Shown here: positions 55,114 to 64,000 of the stretch, piece by piece
Numbering within the stretch: the first letter of the stretch is position 1
Layout: the number at the start of each line of letters is the position of its first letter
Assembly (NCBI RefSeq): GCF_900112775.1
Contig: NZ_FOYZ01000017.1
Span: forward strand, 1-64,000
DNA from: Anaeromicropila populeti
Lineage (GTDB): Bacteria; Bacillota; Clostridia; Lachnospirales; Lachnospiraceae
Reading direction: 5' to 3'
Length of the DNA: 64,000 bases
Notes under the pieces: model-generated
The model's database searches: none
What the model saw: only the letters and a program-made list of their open reading frames with translations
What the model was told of the DNA's origin: nothing
Program-made: the position numbers and the translations under genes

Positions 55114-58038
55114 CTATTTATCATCTATTACCGGCAAACCAAATTCTTTGCGCTTATATGCTATTTCATCATTAATGTACCGTACATATTCCATCAGCGC
55201 TTCTCTCGGCTGCATTTTATCATCGTCCTCAGAAATAACAACCCGATAGAATGCGTTATCCACATTTCTCCATGAATAATAACCACCTGGAACCTGTGGA
55301 ATTCCCTTTACTGACTTAAACTGTTCAGCTAAGGCCTCATAGTCCTTTGTTGTCCATGGCATTCTGGAAAACGCTTCAACATTAGCAGTAGGATGCCTTG
55401 CCGCTGCTCCCATCAAGCCTTCCATTTCGCTTCCATACTTCACCTGAATATCTGCTGAAGTCCACCATTTTAAGAACTCCCAAGAGGCTTCCTTTTCGTC
55501 GGATTCTTCCATAATTACACAGGCCGTTCCGGTACTGGATACAGAGTTATCTATTGTCCCATCTTCCTTCACCGTTCCTGGAACTGGTGCAAATCCCCAT
55601 AGTCCTTTGATATCTGGTGCAGATACCTGTAACTGGTTATATAGAGTATAATCCGATATAATAATCGGACACTGTCCCGTACGAAATCTTTGATCAAGTG
55701 CTGTCACTCTGTCCAGCTTATAATCTGTATAAAATTCACAATACTCTTTAAATGCTGTAATTGCTTCATCACTTTGTAAGTTGGAAGCTGTTGCATCTTC
55801 ATTGTAATAGGAACCACCATTTTGATACAAAAGCATAGCCCATACTTGTTCTGCTAACGCTGGCGAAGTTGCATGTGCTGGAAGCATACCCAGTTCCATC
55901 TGATTTTTCGCAAATACAGACATGGCAACCTTCATCTCATCCCAGGTTTTCGGAATTTCAACATTTAATTCTTTTAAAATATCTTTTCGGTAAAACATCA
56001 TTAAAAATGTCTGTGTCTCTGGCAACGCGTATGTTGCTCCATTAAACTCAAATGGAACCATGGCACTTTCATTAAAACGTGTCTTAACTTCATCTAAATC
56101 TTCAAACTGGCTTAAATCAGCTACTGCATTTCTCAAACCATAATTCATAGGGAGGTCATTACCTACCTGAATTGCAACATCTGGTCCCTGCTTTGCCAAT
56201 GTAGCTTGAAGCAGCGTACCCATATCTACTAACATAACATTTACGTTAATGTTTGTTTTCTTTGTAAAGTCCTCATCTACCAGTGCTTTTATTACATTTG
56301 CCTGATCCCTTGCTGTACCTACCCAGACAGTAATCGTCTTTGATTCTTCCGTATCCTCTGCCACATTTCCAATTACATTGTAATCAATAATAAAGGAATA
56401 GAACAACTTTTTCACTTCATGCACAACCTGCGCAAAAGCTGAATTATTCAACTTTTCCAACTTCTGATCTGGCGAATAGATATAAATAGTATCCAACGCA
56501 AGGGGCTGTTCAACTGCTGATGCAATCCAAGTTCCCAGTGCACTCATATTTAATTTATATGTTGTAACAACCTTAGTAAATTTTTCAACGTTCTTACTTA
56601 ACATTTCTACCTGATCCCGCATAGTAAGCAGTACATTTTCCTTACTATTTCCTTTACCTGCGGTTTCACGAAGTCTCGTAATTATATCGTTAAGCTGCTC
56701 CGCCATTACTTCCAGTTCTCCCTGAAGCTCAGGCAGGTTCTTTTCCAACTGGTAATCTCGGTATTTATCAGGAGCTACACCCGTAATACGAATTACCTTA
56801 CGATATATTGAATTTAATTCTATTACACTTTTCTGTACATCGCTGATAATCTCAGCCATATCCCCAAGCACCGCTTCCATTCTCAGTGTGTGGGTTCCTG
56901 CCTCTAGATAAAACAGATATTGTTCACCGGATTCACTGTCCAAGTTTTCTACACGCCATTTCTGTTGATACCCAAACCCATACTGTGACATTTCCGTAAA
57001 AGGAACCTCTCCATCAATCAAAATTTTCCTGCTGCACTTCATTCCCTTTACAAAGTTTTGTCTAGCATGCATGGAAATATAATAAAGACCACTTTCTGGG
57101 ATCTCAAAATCCCACTCCATCCACTGCCCCAACAACCGCCAGCTGTTTCCGCCAATTGTATTATTTTTAAGTTCCTTAGCACTATACGGATAAACTGCTG
57201 GTGAAGATTGATCCTGCTGTGGATATAACATCTGTGATGACTTTCTGTCAGCATCTTCAGCATTTATTTTCTTCATAACGCCAGAAGATTCGGTATAATT
57301 ATTCTGTTTATAAATCTCCTGCATTTCCTCATAGCTTTTCGTCTTTTCTTCATTACTTAAAATAAGTTTCCGAATTACCATCGGTTCTTTTAAAGAAACC
57401 AGAGTAATTGTATGTACTCCTTTAGTTAGATAAATGGCCATTTGATTACCAATATAGCCCTCGGCATCAAATAAATATCCTGTCATCCACTCTGGCTGTT
57501 CCATCTGTTCTGGTTTTAAATCATTCCCTTGATTGTCAACATCCCAAACGTCCTTAACATTGGTCCACACTCTGGAAAACTCAATCTGGTTCAGTTCTTC
57601 ATATGGTAATTCACCATCTACAAAAAATGCTCTCTGAATTGCAGAACCTTTTCCCTCTACTGGATAATATTGAACTGAGAGATTATAAAAACCCTCCTCC
57701 TGAATATTAACTTCATATTCAATCATTCCATCATCCTGGGTCAATACAGACTTTCCTTCTGCGCCTTCATAATTTTCGAGAACCTCAACATCCATATCCT
57801 CTGTTCTTACATAATCGGATGCATCCATTACATACTCTGTGGAAGGTCTCTTTGATTCATCATATTGGCTGCAATATTCTTCATAGTCTGTCGCTTCTGT
57901 ATAATTATCAATAATATAATCGAAATCCTCCATTGACAACGATGTCTCTGCTTTAACTGTCTGTCCGGCAGCGGAAACAACAAGTGCGACTACTAAATAT
58001 GCCCATATTGCAATACTAAAACTCAACCTTTTGACCAT
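55114..58038 (-). CDS. Solute-binding protein fused to N-terminal carbohydrate-binding-like domains
   Basis: 974 residues; ATG 58038 is preferred because it begins a normal signal peptide (MVKRLSFSIAIWAYLVV..., cleavage near VKAETS); the longer frame adds 29 residues without one. Two beta-sandwich modules (about 85-240 and 315-395; GFYNLSVQYYPVEGKGS and GLYYISMHARQNF) are followed by a helical segment (about 420-520) and a C-terminal family-1 binding protein (about 575-960; TITVWVGTARDQ, NVMLVDMGTLLQATLAKQGPD). There is no lipobox cysteine. The binding domain would present substrate to the first permease pair; the added modules may hold polymer or another subunit. First gene of the operon. 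Confidence 0.85.
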   Translation of the reverse strand: MVKRLSFSIAIWAYLVVALVVSAAGQTVKAETSLSMEDFDYIIDNYTEATDYEEYCSQYDESKRPSTEYVMDASDYVRTEDMDVEVLENYEGAEGKSVLTQDDGMIEYEVNIQEEGFYNLSVQYYPVEGKGSAIQRAFFVDGELPYEELNQIEFSRVWTNVKDVWDVDNQGNDLKPEQMEQPEWMTGYLFDAEGYIGNQMAIYLTKGVHTITLVSLKEPMVIRKLILSNEEKTKSYEEMQEIYKQNNYTESSGVMKKINAEDADRKSSQMLYPQQDQSSPAVYPYSAKELKNNTIGGNSWRLLGQWMEWDFEIPESGLYYISMHARQNFVKGMKCSRKILIDGEVPFTEMSQYGFGYQQKWRVENLDSESGEQYLFYLEAGTHTLRMEAVLGDMAEIISDVQKSVIELNSIYRKVIRITGVAPDKYRDYQLEKNLPELQGELEVMAEQLNDIITRLRETAGKGNSKENVLLTMRDQVEMLSKNVEKFTKVVTTYKLNMSALGTWIASAVEQPLALDTIYIYSPDQKLEKLNNSAFAQVVHEVKKLFYSFIIDYNVIGNVAEDTEESKTITVWVGTARDQANVIKALVDEDFTKKTNINVNVMLVDMGTLLQATLAKQGPDVAIQVGNDLPMNYGLRNAVADLSQFEDLDEVKTRFNESAMVPFEFNGATYALPETQTFLMMFYRKDILKELNVEIPKTWDEMKVAMSVFAKNQMELGMLPAHATSPALAEQVWAMLLYQNGGSYYNEDATASNLQSDEAITAFKEYCEFYTDYKLDRVTALDQRFRTGQCPIIISDYTLYNQLQVSAPDIKGLWGFAPVPGTVKEDGTIDNSVSSTGTACVIMEESDEKEASWEFLKWWTSADIQVKYGSEMEGLMGAAARHPTANVEAFSRMPWTTKDYEALAEQFKSVKGIPQVPGGYYSWRNVDNAFYRVVISEDDDKMQPREALMEYVRYINDEIAYKRKEFGLPVIDDK

Positions 58039-58158
58039 AACTACGCCCCATTTTCCTTGTAATATTTTTTCATATTTTTGTATAATTCTTATACCAGTTG
58101 TAATGACATAAATTTGCTTCGTCAACTTCTTTTAGGTATATTAATTACTATTAAGGTT

Positions 58159-58187
58159 ATTATACTAATTAATTTAGCTAATTTCAA
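58159..58187 (-). promoter_or_regulatory. Promoter of the carbohydrate uptake operon
   Basis: Minus strand: -35 TTGAAA (58187-58182), 17-base spacer, -10 TATAAT (58164-58159), about 120 bases before the ATG at 58038. No regulator gene lies next to it. Confidence 0.6.
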
Positions 58188-58399
58188 TAAAAACTTTTCA
58201 AATCAGTAAAATATTTTATTGTGACAATTATACTAAAACAATTAAAAACTTTGCACTTTGCTAAACAATTTATCTGTTTTTTGTGCAAACCCACTATTTT
58301 CAAGACATACACGCTCAAATTAATATTTTAGTTTTTTTTAAGTTAATTTTATACTATATTGTTTTAGCATTAGCTTATATAGGCTTTAACTTATAAGGC

Positions 58400-58432
58400 T
58401 ACAAAGAAAAAAGCACACTATTTTTCGTGTGC
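58400..58432 (-). terminator. mscL terminator
   Basis: On the minus strand GCACAC, eight bases, GTGTGC, then TTTTTTCTTT. Confidence 0.8.
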
Positions 58433-58448
58433 CTCTTCTCTCTGCTGT

Positions 58449-58850
58449 CTATACTTCTCTATTTTCTTTTAATAAATCCCTTATTTCAGTAAGCAGTACT
58501 TCTTCCTTGCTCGGTGCCGTTGCCTTTACTTCCTCTTTCTTTTTCTTTTGCAATTTACTAAGCAGCTTAATCAATATAAATATAGAAACCGCTATAATCA
58601 GAAAATCAATAGTAGATTGAAGAAATGCACCATACCGAAAAGCAACTTCCCCGGTTTCCCCTTTTGCAGGAGCAAGTACAATTCTTAAGTCTGAAAAATT
58701 AATTCCTCCTGTCAAAACACTCAACAATGGCATAATAATGTCGTTTACTAATGAGGTTACAATTTTTCCAAATGCACCACCAATTATTACACCAACTGCA
58801 AGATCCACAATATTTCCTTTTAGTGCAAAATCCTTAAATTCTTTTAACAT
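58449..58850 (-). CDS. mscL: Large-conductance mechanosensitive channel
   Basis: 133 residues, the normal length. N-terminal amphipathic helix ([17 protein letters not shown]), TM1 (about 12-40, [20 protein letters not shown]), periplasmic loop, TM2 (about 68-92) and basic cytoplasmic helix ([13 protein letters not shown]). A safety valve opened by membrane tension during osmotic downshock. ATG 58850 is six bases after AAGGAG; an earlier in-frame GTG would cover that site. It follows the GH2 gene by 27 bases and may share its transcript. Confidence 0.96.
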   Translation of the reverse strand: MLKEFKDFALKGNIVDLAVGVIIGGAFGKIVTSLVNDIIMPLLSVLTGGINFSDLRIVLAPAKGETGEVAFRYGAFLQSTIDFLIIAVSIFILIKLLSKLQKKKKEEVKATAPSKEEVLLTEIRDLLKENREV

Positions 58851-58877
58851 GTTTTTCTCCTTTTTCACCTATACTTG

Positions 58878-61661
58878 CTATATTCTAAAAATTTGTTCTA
58901 ATTCTTCTATCTCCATATGATATGAAGGCTTAAATTTATCTGAACAAATATAACGATGCATACTATATTCCAACCATTTTGATGGATTGCTGTCTGAAAG
59001 TCTACGCAAATCAGAGGTGCATACAAGAAGTTTTCCCTTACCTGCTTCAACTTCAAATATATTTCCCAGCTTGTGATTTCGTTCAAAATTATCAATTGAC
59101 CAGACAATTGGCTTTAAGTCGCATTTGTCAAGTATGAATGCCCTGGAATTAGATACAAAGTCATACCATTGAGCTGTTGTATACGATTCTGTTGGAAAAT
59201 ACTTGAAAACTGGATGCTTGTCTTCAATCAGCAGACCTAATGTTCCAATCGGAACCGCTTTGCCCATGCTTTCTGAAATAGTACGAAACATAGGATAACA
59301 CCAAAAATCTGTACAATAGGTTCCCTTAATTGAATTATCCTCATTTAAACTTTCAGGATATAGTAAAACCTTCTTTCCTAGTCTCAGACTTTCACAAGCT
59401 TCCTGTATGCTTTCAGTAACAACAAAATCCTCCTGCCATTTCTCCTGCTTACATTTCGGATAAATCCATACCGTATAACTATTTTTAATATCTGTCCCCA
59501 CTATTTCTGCTGTAATTACTAATTTCTCTGGAACATTTCTTTCTGGAAATGCAATCGAAACGTCCTCTAGCTGATAAACACCGTTGTGATAGCCATTTGT
59601 CATTTTTCTTTTTTCTGACAACAAAACCTTATTCTGGTCCCGAACTATAATGCTGACTTCTGGGCTTACCACTGGCTTCAGCCCAAAAGCTGACAGCTTT
59701 ACGCCCACATTAATTATCTCTCCAGCGGTAAATACCAGTTTGGGTAATTCTAAAAGTATAACTCTGTCACTACAAAATTGCCGCCATTCACCAGGCAAAA
59801 CCAATCCTTTGCTTTCCATTAAGGCATTTAGAATCCCAATAATTGCCGTTCCCTGACCAGTAAAATCCTGCAAATCTAATATCTGAAAGCCTGCCAGCTC
59901 ATTGCTTCTGAAAGCCGTTTCCAACTCAGCTTTATAGCAATCCACAGCCAGCTTTCCAGATGCCCGAAAGAAGGAATCCGCCATCGAAAGCATACCTGCC
60001 GCCTCTAATCGTTTTTGAAAAATCTCAAAATTCCTGGCTTTTAGTACCCCTGAATATTTGGGTATTTCTGAAAAGTCTGGAAACATGGCATACTGTCCAA
60101 TCTCATGAGAAACAACGGGAACCTCAGGTATCATTTCCATAGAAGTATCCATTTTGACTGATTTTGTTCCCGTTCCATATTGAATGGTAATCTCCCCTCC
60201 CTGGGCAATTTCTCCTTGAGCCTCTGCTGGCCTTATCATCTGGTCATAATTGTAACGCAGGTCAGGAGCCATAGTCTGAATATGCCCCTGGGGAGCATCA
60301 CACATTGCATAAGACCCACGTAATAGTCTATCTTTGGAAAAACGAACTCCACAGAAAAAATCTTCATTGTCCAATATGCATGGAACAAATTGAAAGTTAT
60401 TAGAACCTTGGGTATATAAATGTCTTGCATCATAATTTCTATATTCACCAAGAATTTGATTCAATCGTTCCTTACTGCCCCAAAGTTCATTTCCCATTGA
60501 CATCATAACAAAGGATGGATGATTTCCAAATTCATCTAATATACGGAATCCCTCTTCAATTAAATACTGCTGTCCTTTTTCATCGTGGTTTTCTTGCCCT
60601 TCCTCTGTAACAGTTCCCCAGAAAGGAAGTTCTGGCTCCATATAAATCCCAAGCATATCAGCTGCTTCAAAGGCTGCTTCTGTCGGACAACAGGTATGAA
60701 AACGATAATGATTTATCCCATATTGCTTTGCCGTCTCAAGAACCTTTATCCAGCTTTCCAAATCAGTCGGTGCATGTCCCGTTAAAGGAAATAGTAAACC
60801 ATCATGCTTCCCCCTAAGAAATGTTCTGACTCCGTTTATTTCAAAATACTTTCCAGTTGCTTTAAAATCTCTAAGTCCAAATGTGTACTGCCAGCTCTCT
60901 TTTTCCATCTTATCTTCCTTGTAAAAGCCCATATGGAGCTGATACAGATTTGGTGTATGCTCACTCCATGTTTTTGCTTTATGCCCCATGTAATATCGAA
61001 CTGTATTTTCACCGCCCTGCAACATATATTCCTCTATCGGAAAACTATGCTCTTCATCAGATACCCATACTTCCAGACGTTCCTTTTCAGATCCGTTGAG
61101 CGTTACCTTAACTTCAATCAAACTTTCCTTTGCATTGGGATAAATTCTTACTTTCGTAAGATAGCTTTTGCTGCACTCTTCAATATATAGCTTCCCAGTA
61201 ATTCCATTCCAGTTCGTCTGGGTATCTGGTGAAGTCATATGACCTCCCTTAACAGGATAAGAAGTATTATCTATCATAATAGTAAGCCAATTTTTTTGCT
61301 TCACATAAGGCGTCAGCTGATATCTGTGAGAAGTACACAAACTAGTATTACTGCCGATATACTGTTCATTCAGCCACACATGGGATATCCTTGTTCTCTC
61401 TAATACCAAAAAATATTCTTTTTCTTCCTCAGTTGAAAGTTCCACCATTCTAGTATACCATGTATAACCTTCAAATGAATAGGGATCTGTCAAAAAACCT
61501 TCGTGCTCTTCCTTTGATGGCACTCCCTTCCTAGCTGTCGAAACAGTTGCAGGAAGCTCAATATAATCCTGGAATTTTTGTTGACAATAATTCTTTTCTA
61601 TCCCTTCCTTTTCACTATCCAGACAGAATTCCCATTTTCCACTTAAATCTATCTTTTTCAT
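58878..61661 (-). CDS. GH2-family beta-glycosidase
   Basis: 927 residues without signal peptide, so cytoplasmic. Sugar-binding jelly roll (1-165, LSGKWEFCLDSEKEG), immunoglobulin-like domain (about 165-265), TIM barrel (about 265-560) and C-terminal domains. The acid/base Glu lies in MSMGNELWG and the nucleophile Glu in VVSHEIGQY. ATG 61661 follows GGAGGG by four to five bases; ATGs upstream lack a ribosome site. Likely cleaves imported oligosaccharides (beta-galactoside, glucuronide or similar) delivered by the neighbouring uptake operon; specificity cannot be read. Confidence 0.85.
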   Translation of the reverse strand: MKKIDLSGKWEFCLDSEKEGIEKNYCQQKFQDYIELPATVSTARKGVPSKEEHEGFLTDPYSFEGYTWYTRMVELSTEEEKEYFLVLERTRISHVWLNEQYIGSNTSLCTSHRYQLTPYVKQKNWLTIMIDNTSYPVKGGHMTSPDTQTNWNGITGKLYIEECSKSYLTKVRIYPNAKESLIEVKVTLNGSEKERLEVWVSDEEHSFPIEEYMLQGGENTVRYYMGHKAKTWSEHTPNLYQLHMGFYKEDKMEKESWQYTFGLRDFKATGKYFEINGVRTFLRGKHDGLLFPLTGHAPTDLESWIKVLETAKQYGINHYRFHTCCPTEAAFEAADMLGIYMEPELPFWGTVTEEGQENHDEKGQQYLIEEGFRILDEFGNHPSFVMMSMGNELWGSKERLNQILGEYRNYDARHLYTQGSNNFQFVPCILDNEDFFCGVRFSKDRLLRGSYAMCDAPQGHIQTMAPDLRYNYDQMIRPAEAQGEIAQGGEITIQYGTGTKSVKMDTSMEMIPEVPVVSHEIGQYAMFPDFSEIPKYSGVLKARNFEIFQKRLEAAGMLSMADSFFRASGKLAVDCYKAELETAFRSNELAGFQILDLQDFTGQGTAIIGILNALMESKGLVLPGEWRQFCSDRVILLELPKLVFTAGEIINVGVKLSAFGLKPVVSPEVSIIVRDQNKVLLSEKRKMTNGYHNGVYQLEDVSIAFPERNVPEKLVITAEIVGTDIKNSYTVWIYPKCKQEKWQEDFVVTESIQEACESLRLGKKVLLYPESLNEDNSIKGTYCTDFWCYPMFRTISESMGKAVPIGTLGLLIEDKHPVFKYFPTESYTTAQWYDFVSNSRAFILDKCDLKPIVWSIDNFERNHKLGNIFEVEAGKGKLLVCTSDLRRLSDSNPSKWLEYSMHRYICSDKFKPSYHMEIEELEQIFRI

Positions 61662-61740
61662 GTCACCCTCCGCCATATATATTTTACTCAAAATTATATA
61701 ACAGATTTTTATATTTTAAAAGATTTTTTTAACCAAAATT

Positions 61741-61778
61741 TAGGGAGTATCCTCTCAACTGGATACTCCCTAATTATT
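61741..61778 (-). terminator. Terminator of the chemoreceptor gene
   Basis: The arms TAGGGAGTATCC (61741-61752) and GGATACTCCCTA (61761-61772) form a 12-bp stem with A/T-rich flanks between the chemoreceptor and the GH2 gene. Confidence 0.75.
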
Positions 61779-61804
61779 TTACAATAGCAGCATATACATA
61801 TTTT

Positions 61805-63781
61805 TTAAACTTTAAAACTGGATATGGTAGTCATTAATTGTCCTGCTTCCCGCACTAAGTTTTCTACTTCATTACTAATATGCTCTACAGACATGCTTTG
61901 TTCCATAGTCGCACTTGCCACCTCTTCTGTTGCCGCTGCGCTTTCCTGGGTAATAGCCGCTACATCTGTAATAGAACTAGATACATTTTCTGCCTGCTTC
62001 TGAAGCTGTATCGTCTCTTCTGTAATCTGAATCGTCCTCTCAACAATTTTCTGAACTGCCTCTTGAATCTCCTGATAAATCTGCTTTGTTTCCTTAAGCG
62101 ATTCCTCCTGCTGTGCAACAATTTTCTGAACTGCATTAACTTCTGCTACACTCTGCAATGTTTTTTCCTGTATATCACTCAGTAAATTTTCTATATCTGT
62201 ACTAGATGCTGAAGACTGTTCCGCCAAATTACGTACTTCTTCAGCTACAACAGCAAAGCCTTTTCCATGCTCACCAGCTCTTGCTGCTTCAATAGCTGCG
62301 TTCAGCGAAAGTAAATTCGTCTGCCCTGCGATTTCAGCAATAACAGCAACAATTTTTTGTATTTCACCAGACTTTTCTTCCAAAAGAGTAATCGCATGTC
62401 CAACTTTCTCCGTTGAAGTATGATTCTGCTGCATTAAGTAAACCTGTCTTTCCAGTGCCTTCACTCCATTTTGAACCGAATCATTTACTTGAGTCACCAT
62501 CTCATGAGATTCCTTGCTGGAATCTGTAATAATACCAATTGCATGAGACATATGATTAACCATTTCTGCCTCTTCTGATACTGACTCTGCCTGATTCTGG
62601 GCACCAATCGCAAGGTCATTGGAAGTCTTTGATATTTCATCAGAAATCCTTTTTGTATTAACTGCCATCTCATTAATTTCACCTGATGACTTGGACACAA
62701 ATCCGGCTGCTTCTGAAATATCTGTCACCAGCTTGTTAATATTAGTTACCATAACCTGAAAAGCTTTCCCTAGTTCTTGTATCTCAGTGGCTCCAGAAGG
62801 CTTTATCTCAATTCGCAAATCCCCTTCCGATGCTTTTCGTGCATCCAAAGTAAGCATTTTTATCGGCTTTGCAATCTTACCTGCTGCCATAAAGCCCACC
62901 AGAAGCACAGCCAAACAAACTAATACAATAATAATCAAAAATGATATTCTAGATTTGGAAAGCTCTGAATATGCTTCCTTCTCCTCAACTGTCACCCCTA
63001 TAATCCATTTAGTAGATGGAAGCTGTCGAAACACCAAAATTTTATCTTCGTCATTATAAGTATATCTTTCTATGCCGCTTTCTCTTGTCAGCATTTGTTC
63101 TGCAACTTTTTCAAGCCCATTCAGGTTATTTATATTCGTTTGCAGAAGGCTGGCATCCTTATGTGCAATAAAAACTCCATTGGGATCCAACATAAAAGCA
63201 TATCCCGTTTCACCAAAATTCTTTGAAGAAACCTTCTCAACAATGGTGTCAATTAAAATATCCATTGCAAAAACACCATGCATCGTTCCTGTATCAGATT
63301 TTATTGCTGTTGCAATACTGATTGCCATCTTATCTGTTACAGCATCCAAATAAGCATCTGTAAACACAACTCCGTCAGCGTTCTGTGCCATTTCATACCA
63401 AAGTCTTTTACGGGGATCGTATCCAGCATCTGGTTCCCACAAAGCACCATCTATCATAACACCGTCTGTTGTACCAATGTATGCATCTGATACAATTCCC
63501 TCATTATTTTTAGTATGCAGCATCTGATTTAAATACTCTGCCGAAAACTCAGCGCCAACACCATCTGTCATTAACGCAGCAACAGACTCTACTACCTGAG
63601 CTTTCCCATACATCCAACCATCAATTTCACCTACAAGCTGCTGGGTTTCTAAATTAAGTTCTGCCTCAATTTTTTTGGTTGTCTGCTTTTGTATTACATT
63701 GTCTGCTACACCAGCTACAATTCCCGTTGACACAAGCGTAACAACGGAAAACATGAGAACTAACCGTTTTTTCAGAGTCAT
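61805..63781 (-). CDS. Methyl-accepting chemotaxis protein with dCache sensor
   Basis: 658 residues. TM1 (about 8-28), double-Cache extracellular ligand domain (about 35-275; [20 protein letters not shown] and [10 protein letters not shown] motifs), TM2 (about 278-300), HAMP (about 300-355) and a cytoplasmic signalling domain (to 658). The hairpin tip is intact ([20 protein letters not shown], about 490-509, and [11 protein letters not shown]). No CheR-binding pentapeptide ends the protein. dCache receptors usually bind amino acids or organic acids. GGGGAGG precedes ATG 63781. Single gene; shows the cell is chemotactic. Confidence 0.94.
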   Translation of the reverse strand: MTLKKRLVLMFSVVTLVSTGIVAGVADNVIQKQTTKKIEAELNLETQQLVGEIDGWMYGKAQVVESVAALMTDGVGAEFSAEYLNQMLHTKNNEGIVSDAYIGTTDGVMIDGALWEPDAGYDPRKRLWYEMAQNADGVVFTDAYLDAVTDKMAISIATAIKSDTGTMHGVFAMDILIDTIVEKVSSKNFGETGYAFMLDPNGVFIAHKDASLLQTNINNLNGLEKVAEQMLTRESGIERYTYNDEDKILVFRQLPSTKWIIGVTVEEKEAYSELSKSRISFLIIIVLVCLAVLLVGFMAAGKIAKPIKMLTLDARKASEGDLRIEIKPSGATEIQELGKAFQVMVTNINKLVTDISEAAGFVSKSSGEINEMAVNTKRISDEISKTSNDLAIGAQNQAESVSEEAEMVNHMSHAIGIITDSSKESHEMVTQVNDSVQNGVKALERQVYLMQQNHTSTEKVGHAITLLEEKSGEIQKIVAVIAEIAGQTNLLSLNAAIEAARAGEHGKGFAVVAEEVRNLAEQSSASSTDIENLLSDIQEKTLQSVAEVNAVQKIVAQQEESLKETKQIYQEIQEAVQKIVERTIQITEETIQLQKQAENVSSSITDVAAITQESAAATEEVASATMEQSMSVEHISNEVENLVREAGQLMTTISSFKV

Positions 63782-63833
63782 ATTATAGAATTCCTCCCCT
63801 ATTATGTGTGAAAAATGTATTTTCTTGTATTTT

Positions 63834-63863
63834 ATTATACATTATTCCGAATAAAGAAGTCAA
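63834..63863 (-). promoter_or_regulatory. Chemoreceptor gene promoter
   Basis: Minus strand: -35 TTGACT (63863-63858), 18-base spacer, -10 TATAAT (63839-63834), about 55 bases before the ATG. A housekeeping rather than sigma-28 promoter. Confidence 0.75.
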
Positions 63864-63929
63864 GATAAATATAATATTAACAGTATTTTCATTCTTTTTG
63901 TAATGTACTAAATAATACTGTACTCAAAT

Positions 63930-64000
63930 AGCTCATACTTTAGCCTGGAACCCATCATAATAGCTGATGGTAATAGAGCACGGGCAACTAGCTTCAAATC
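63930..64000 (+). other. Possible start of a structured RNA (c-di-GMP-I-like), cut by the window edge
   Basis: A small hairpin CCATCA/TGATGG is followed by GAGCACGGGCAACTAGC, which resembles the 5' half (GGGCAAACC region) of a c-di-GMP-I riboswitch. The matching ACGCAAAGCC half would lie beyond base 64000. Weak evidence; any controlled gene is outside. Confidence 0.25.

Larger units (their letters stand above)
58126..58448. other. Gene-free A/T-rich intergenic region with operon promoter
   Basis: About 400 bases between the binding-protein start (58038) and mscL hold no plausible gene. Apart from the promoter and the mscL terminator listed separately, only A/T-rich sequence is seen, including one isolated TTTTAAGTT that faces no gene. 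Confidence 0.6.

Noticed and set aside
58335-58367. Isolated TTTTAAGTT followed 11 bp later by TTTTATACT, like the boxes at 16143-16233
   Set aside because: The second half-site has two mismatches, no -10 box follows at seven bases, and it faces the antisense side of mscL.

Overview
The window comes from a low-GC, anaerobic, probably motile clostridium, most likely Lachnospiraceae or a close cellulolytic relative. The evidence is as follows. It has an indirect Asn/Gln-tRNA pathway (gatCAB) behind a T-box, a group-B-like [FeFe] hydrogenase, a hybrid cluster protein, and strong AGGAGG ribosome binding sites. It has no respiratory genes, and several secreted plant-cell-wall enzymes carry CBM2-like modules and Thr-Pro linkers. 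Nearly every gene is on the minus strand. No rRNA, tRNA, CRISPR array, transposase or prophage gene was seen. 

Layout: (a) 1-3332, the 5' part of a large surface protein with two CBM2-like domains, a PEVTVTP linker, calcium-binding TSP3 repeats and a VWA-like domain; it runs off the left edge. (b) 3.5-8.9 kb: a two-gene ABC exporter behind an operator-bearing promoter, cysK, and an orphan FliK-like gene. (c) 8.9-16.7 kb, the most unusual region: a seven-gene operon with two 2-hydroxyacyl-CoA-dehydratase/double-cubane-cluster-like proteins, a NapH-like membrane iron-sulfur protein, an ATP-dependent activase, a cysteine-rich DsbD/CcdA-like membrane protein and a two-component system. A small secreted protein with a CX2CX3CX6C tail is transcribed divergently. 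Both promoters carry mirror-image 11-bp-spaced direct repeats at the same distance from their -10 boxes, so they look like one regulon. (d) 16.7-19.2 kb: PilZ protein, Rrf2 regulator with its own operator, [FeFe] hydrogenase. (e) 19.2-23 kb: gatCAB with an Asn-type T-box and an intervening palindrome. (f) 23-28.5 kb: rhamnogalacturonan lyase, dihydroorotase, GH5 lipoprotein glucanase, ribosomal protein S20. (g) 28.5-36.8 kb: zinc-ribbon membrane protein, GntR/ABC operon, and an AT-rich island with a secreted 130-residue protein and a MacB-type ABC exporter. (h) 36.9-45.1 kb: pectinesterase, secreted M16 peptidase, CDF metal exporter with a NiCo-like riboswitch, hcp with an HcpR-like site. (i) 45.1-61.7 kb: a nine-gene carbohydrate uptake operon with two solute-binding proteins and two permease pairs but no ATPase, plus DUF5696, Yip1-like and NHL-repeat proteins; then mscL and a GH2 glycosidase. 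(j) 61.8-64 kb: a chemoreceptor and, at the edge, a possible start of a structured RNA. 

Read together, regions a, f, h, i and j describe a cell that binds and degrades plant polysaccharide (pectin and beta-glucan), imports the oligosaccharides and senses its surroundings. Region c looks like a separate, regulated, ATP-driven low-potential reduction system whose substrate cannot be read from the sequence.
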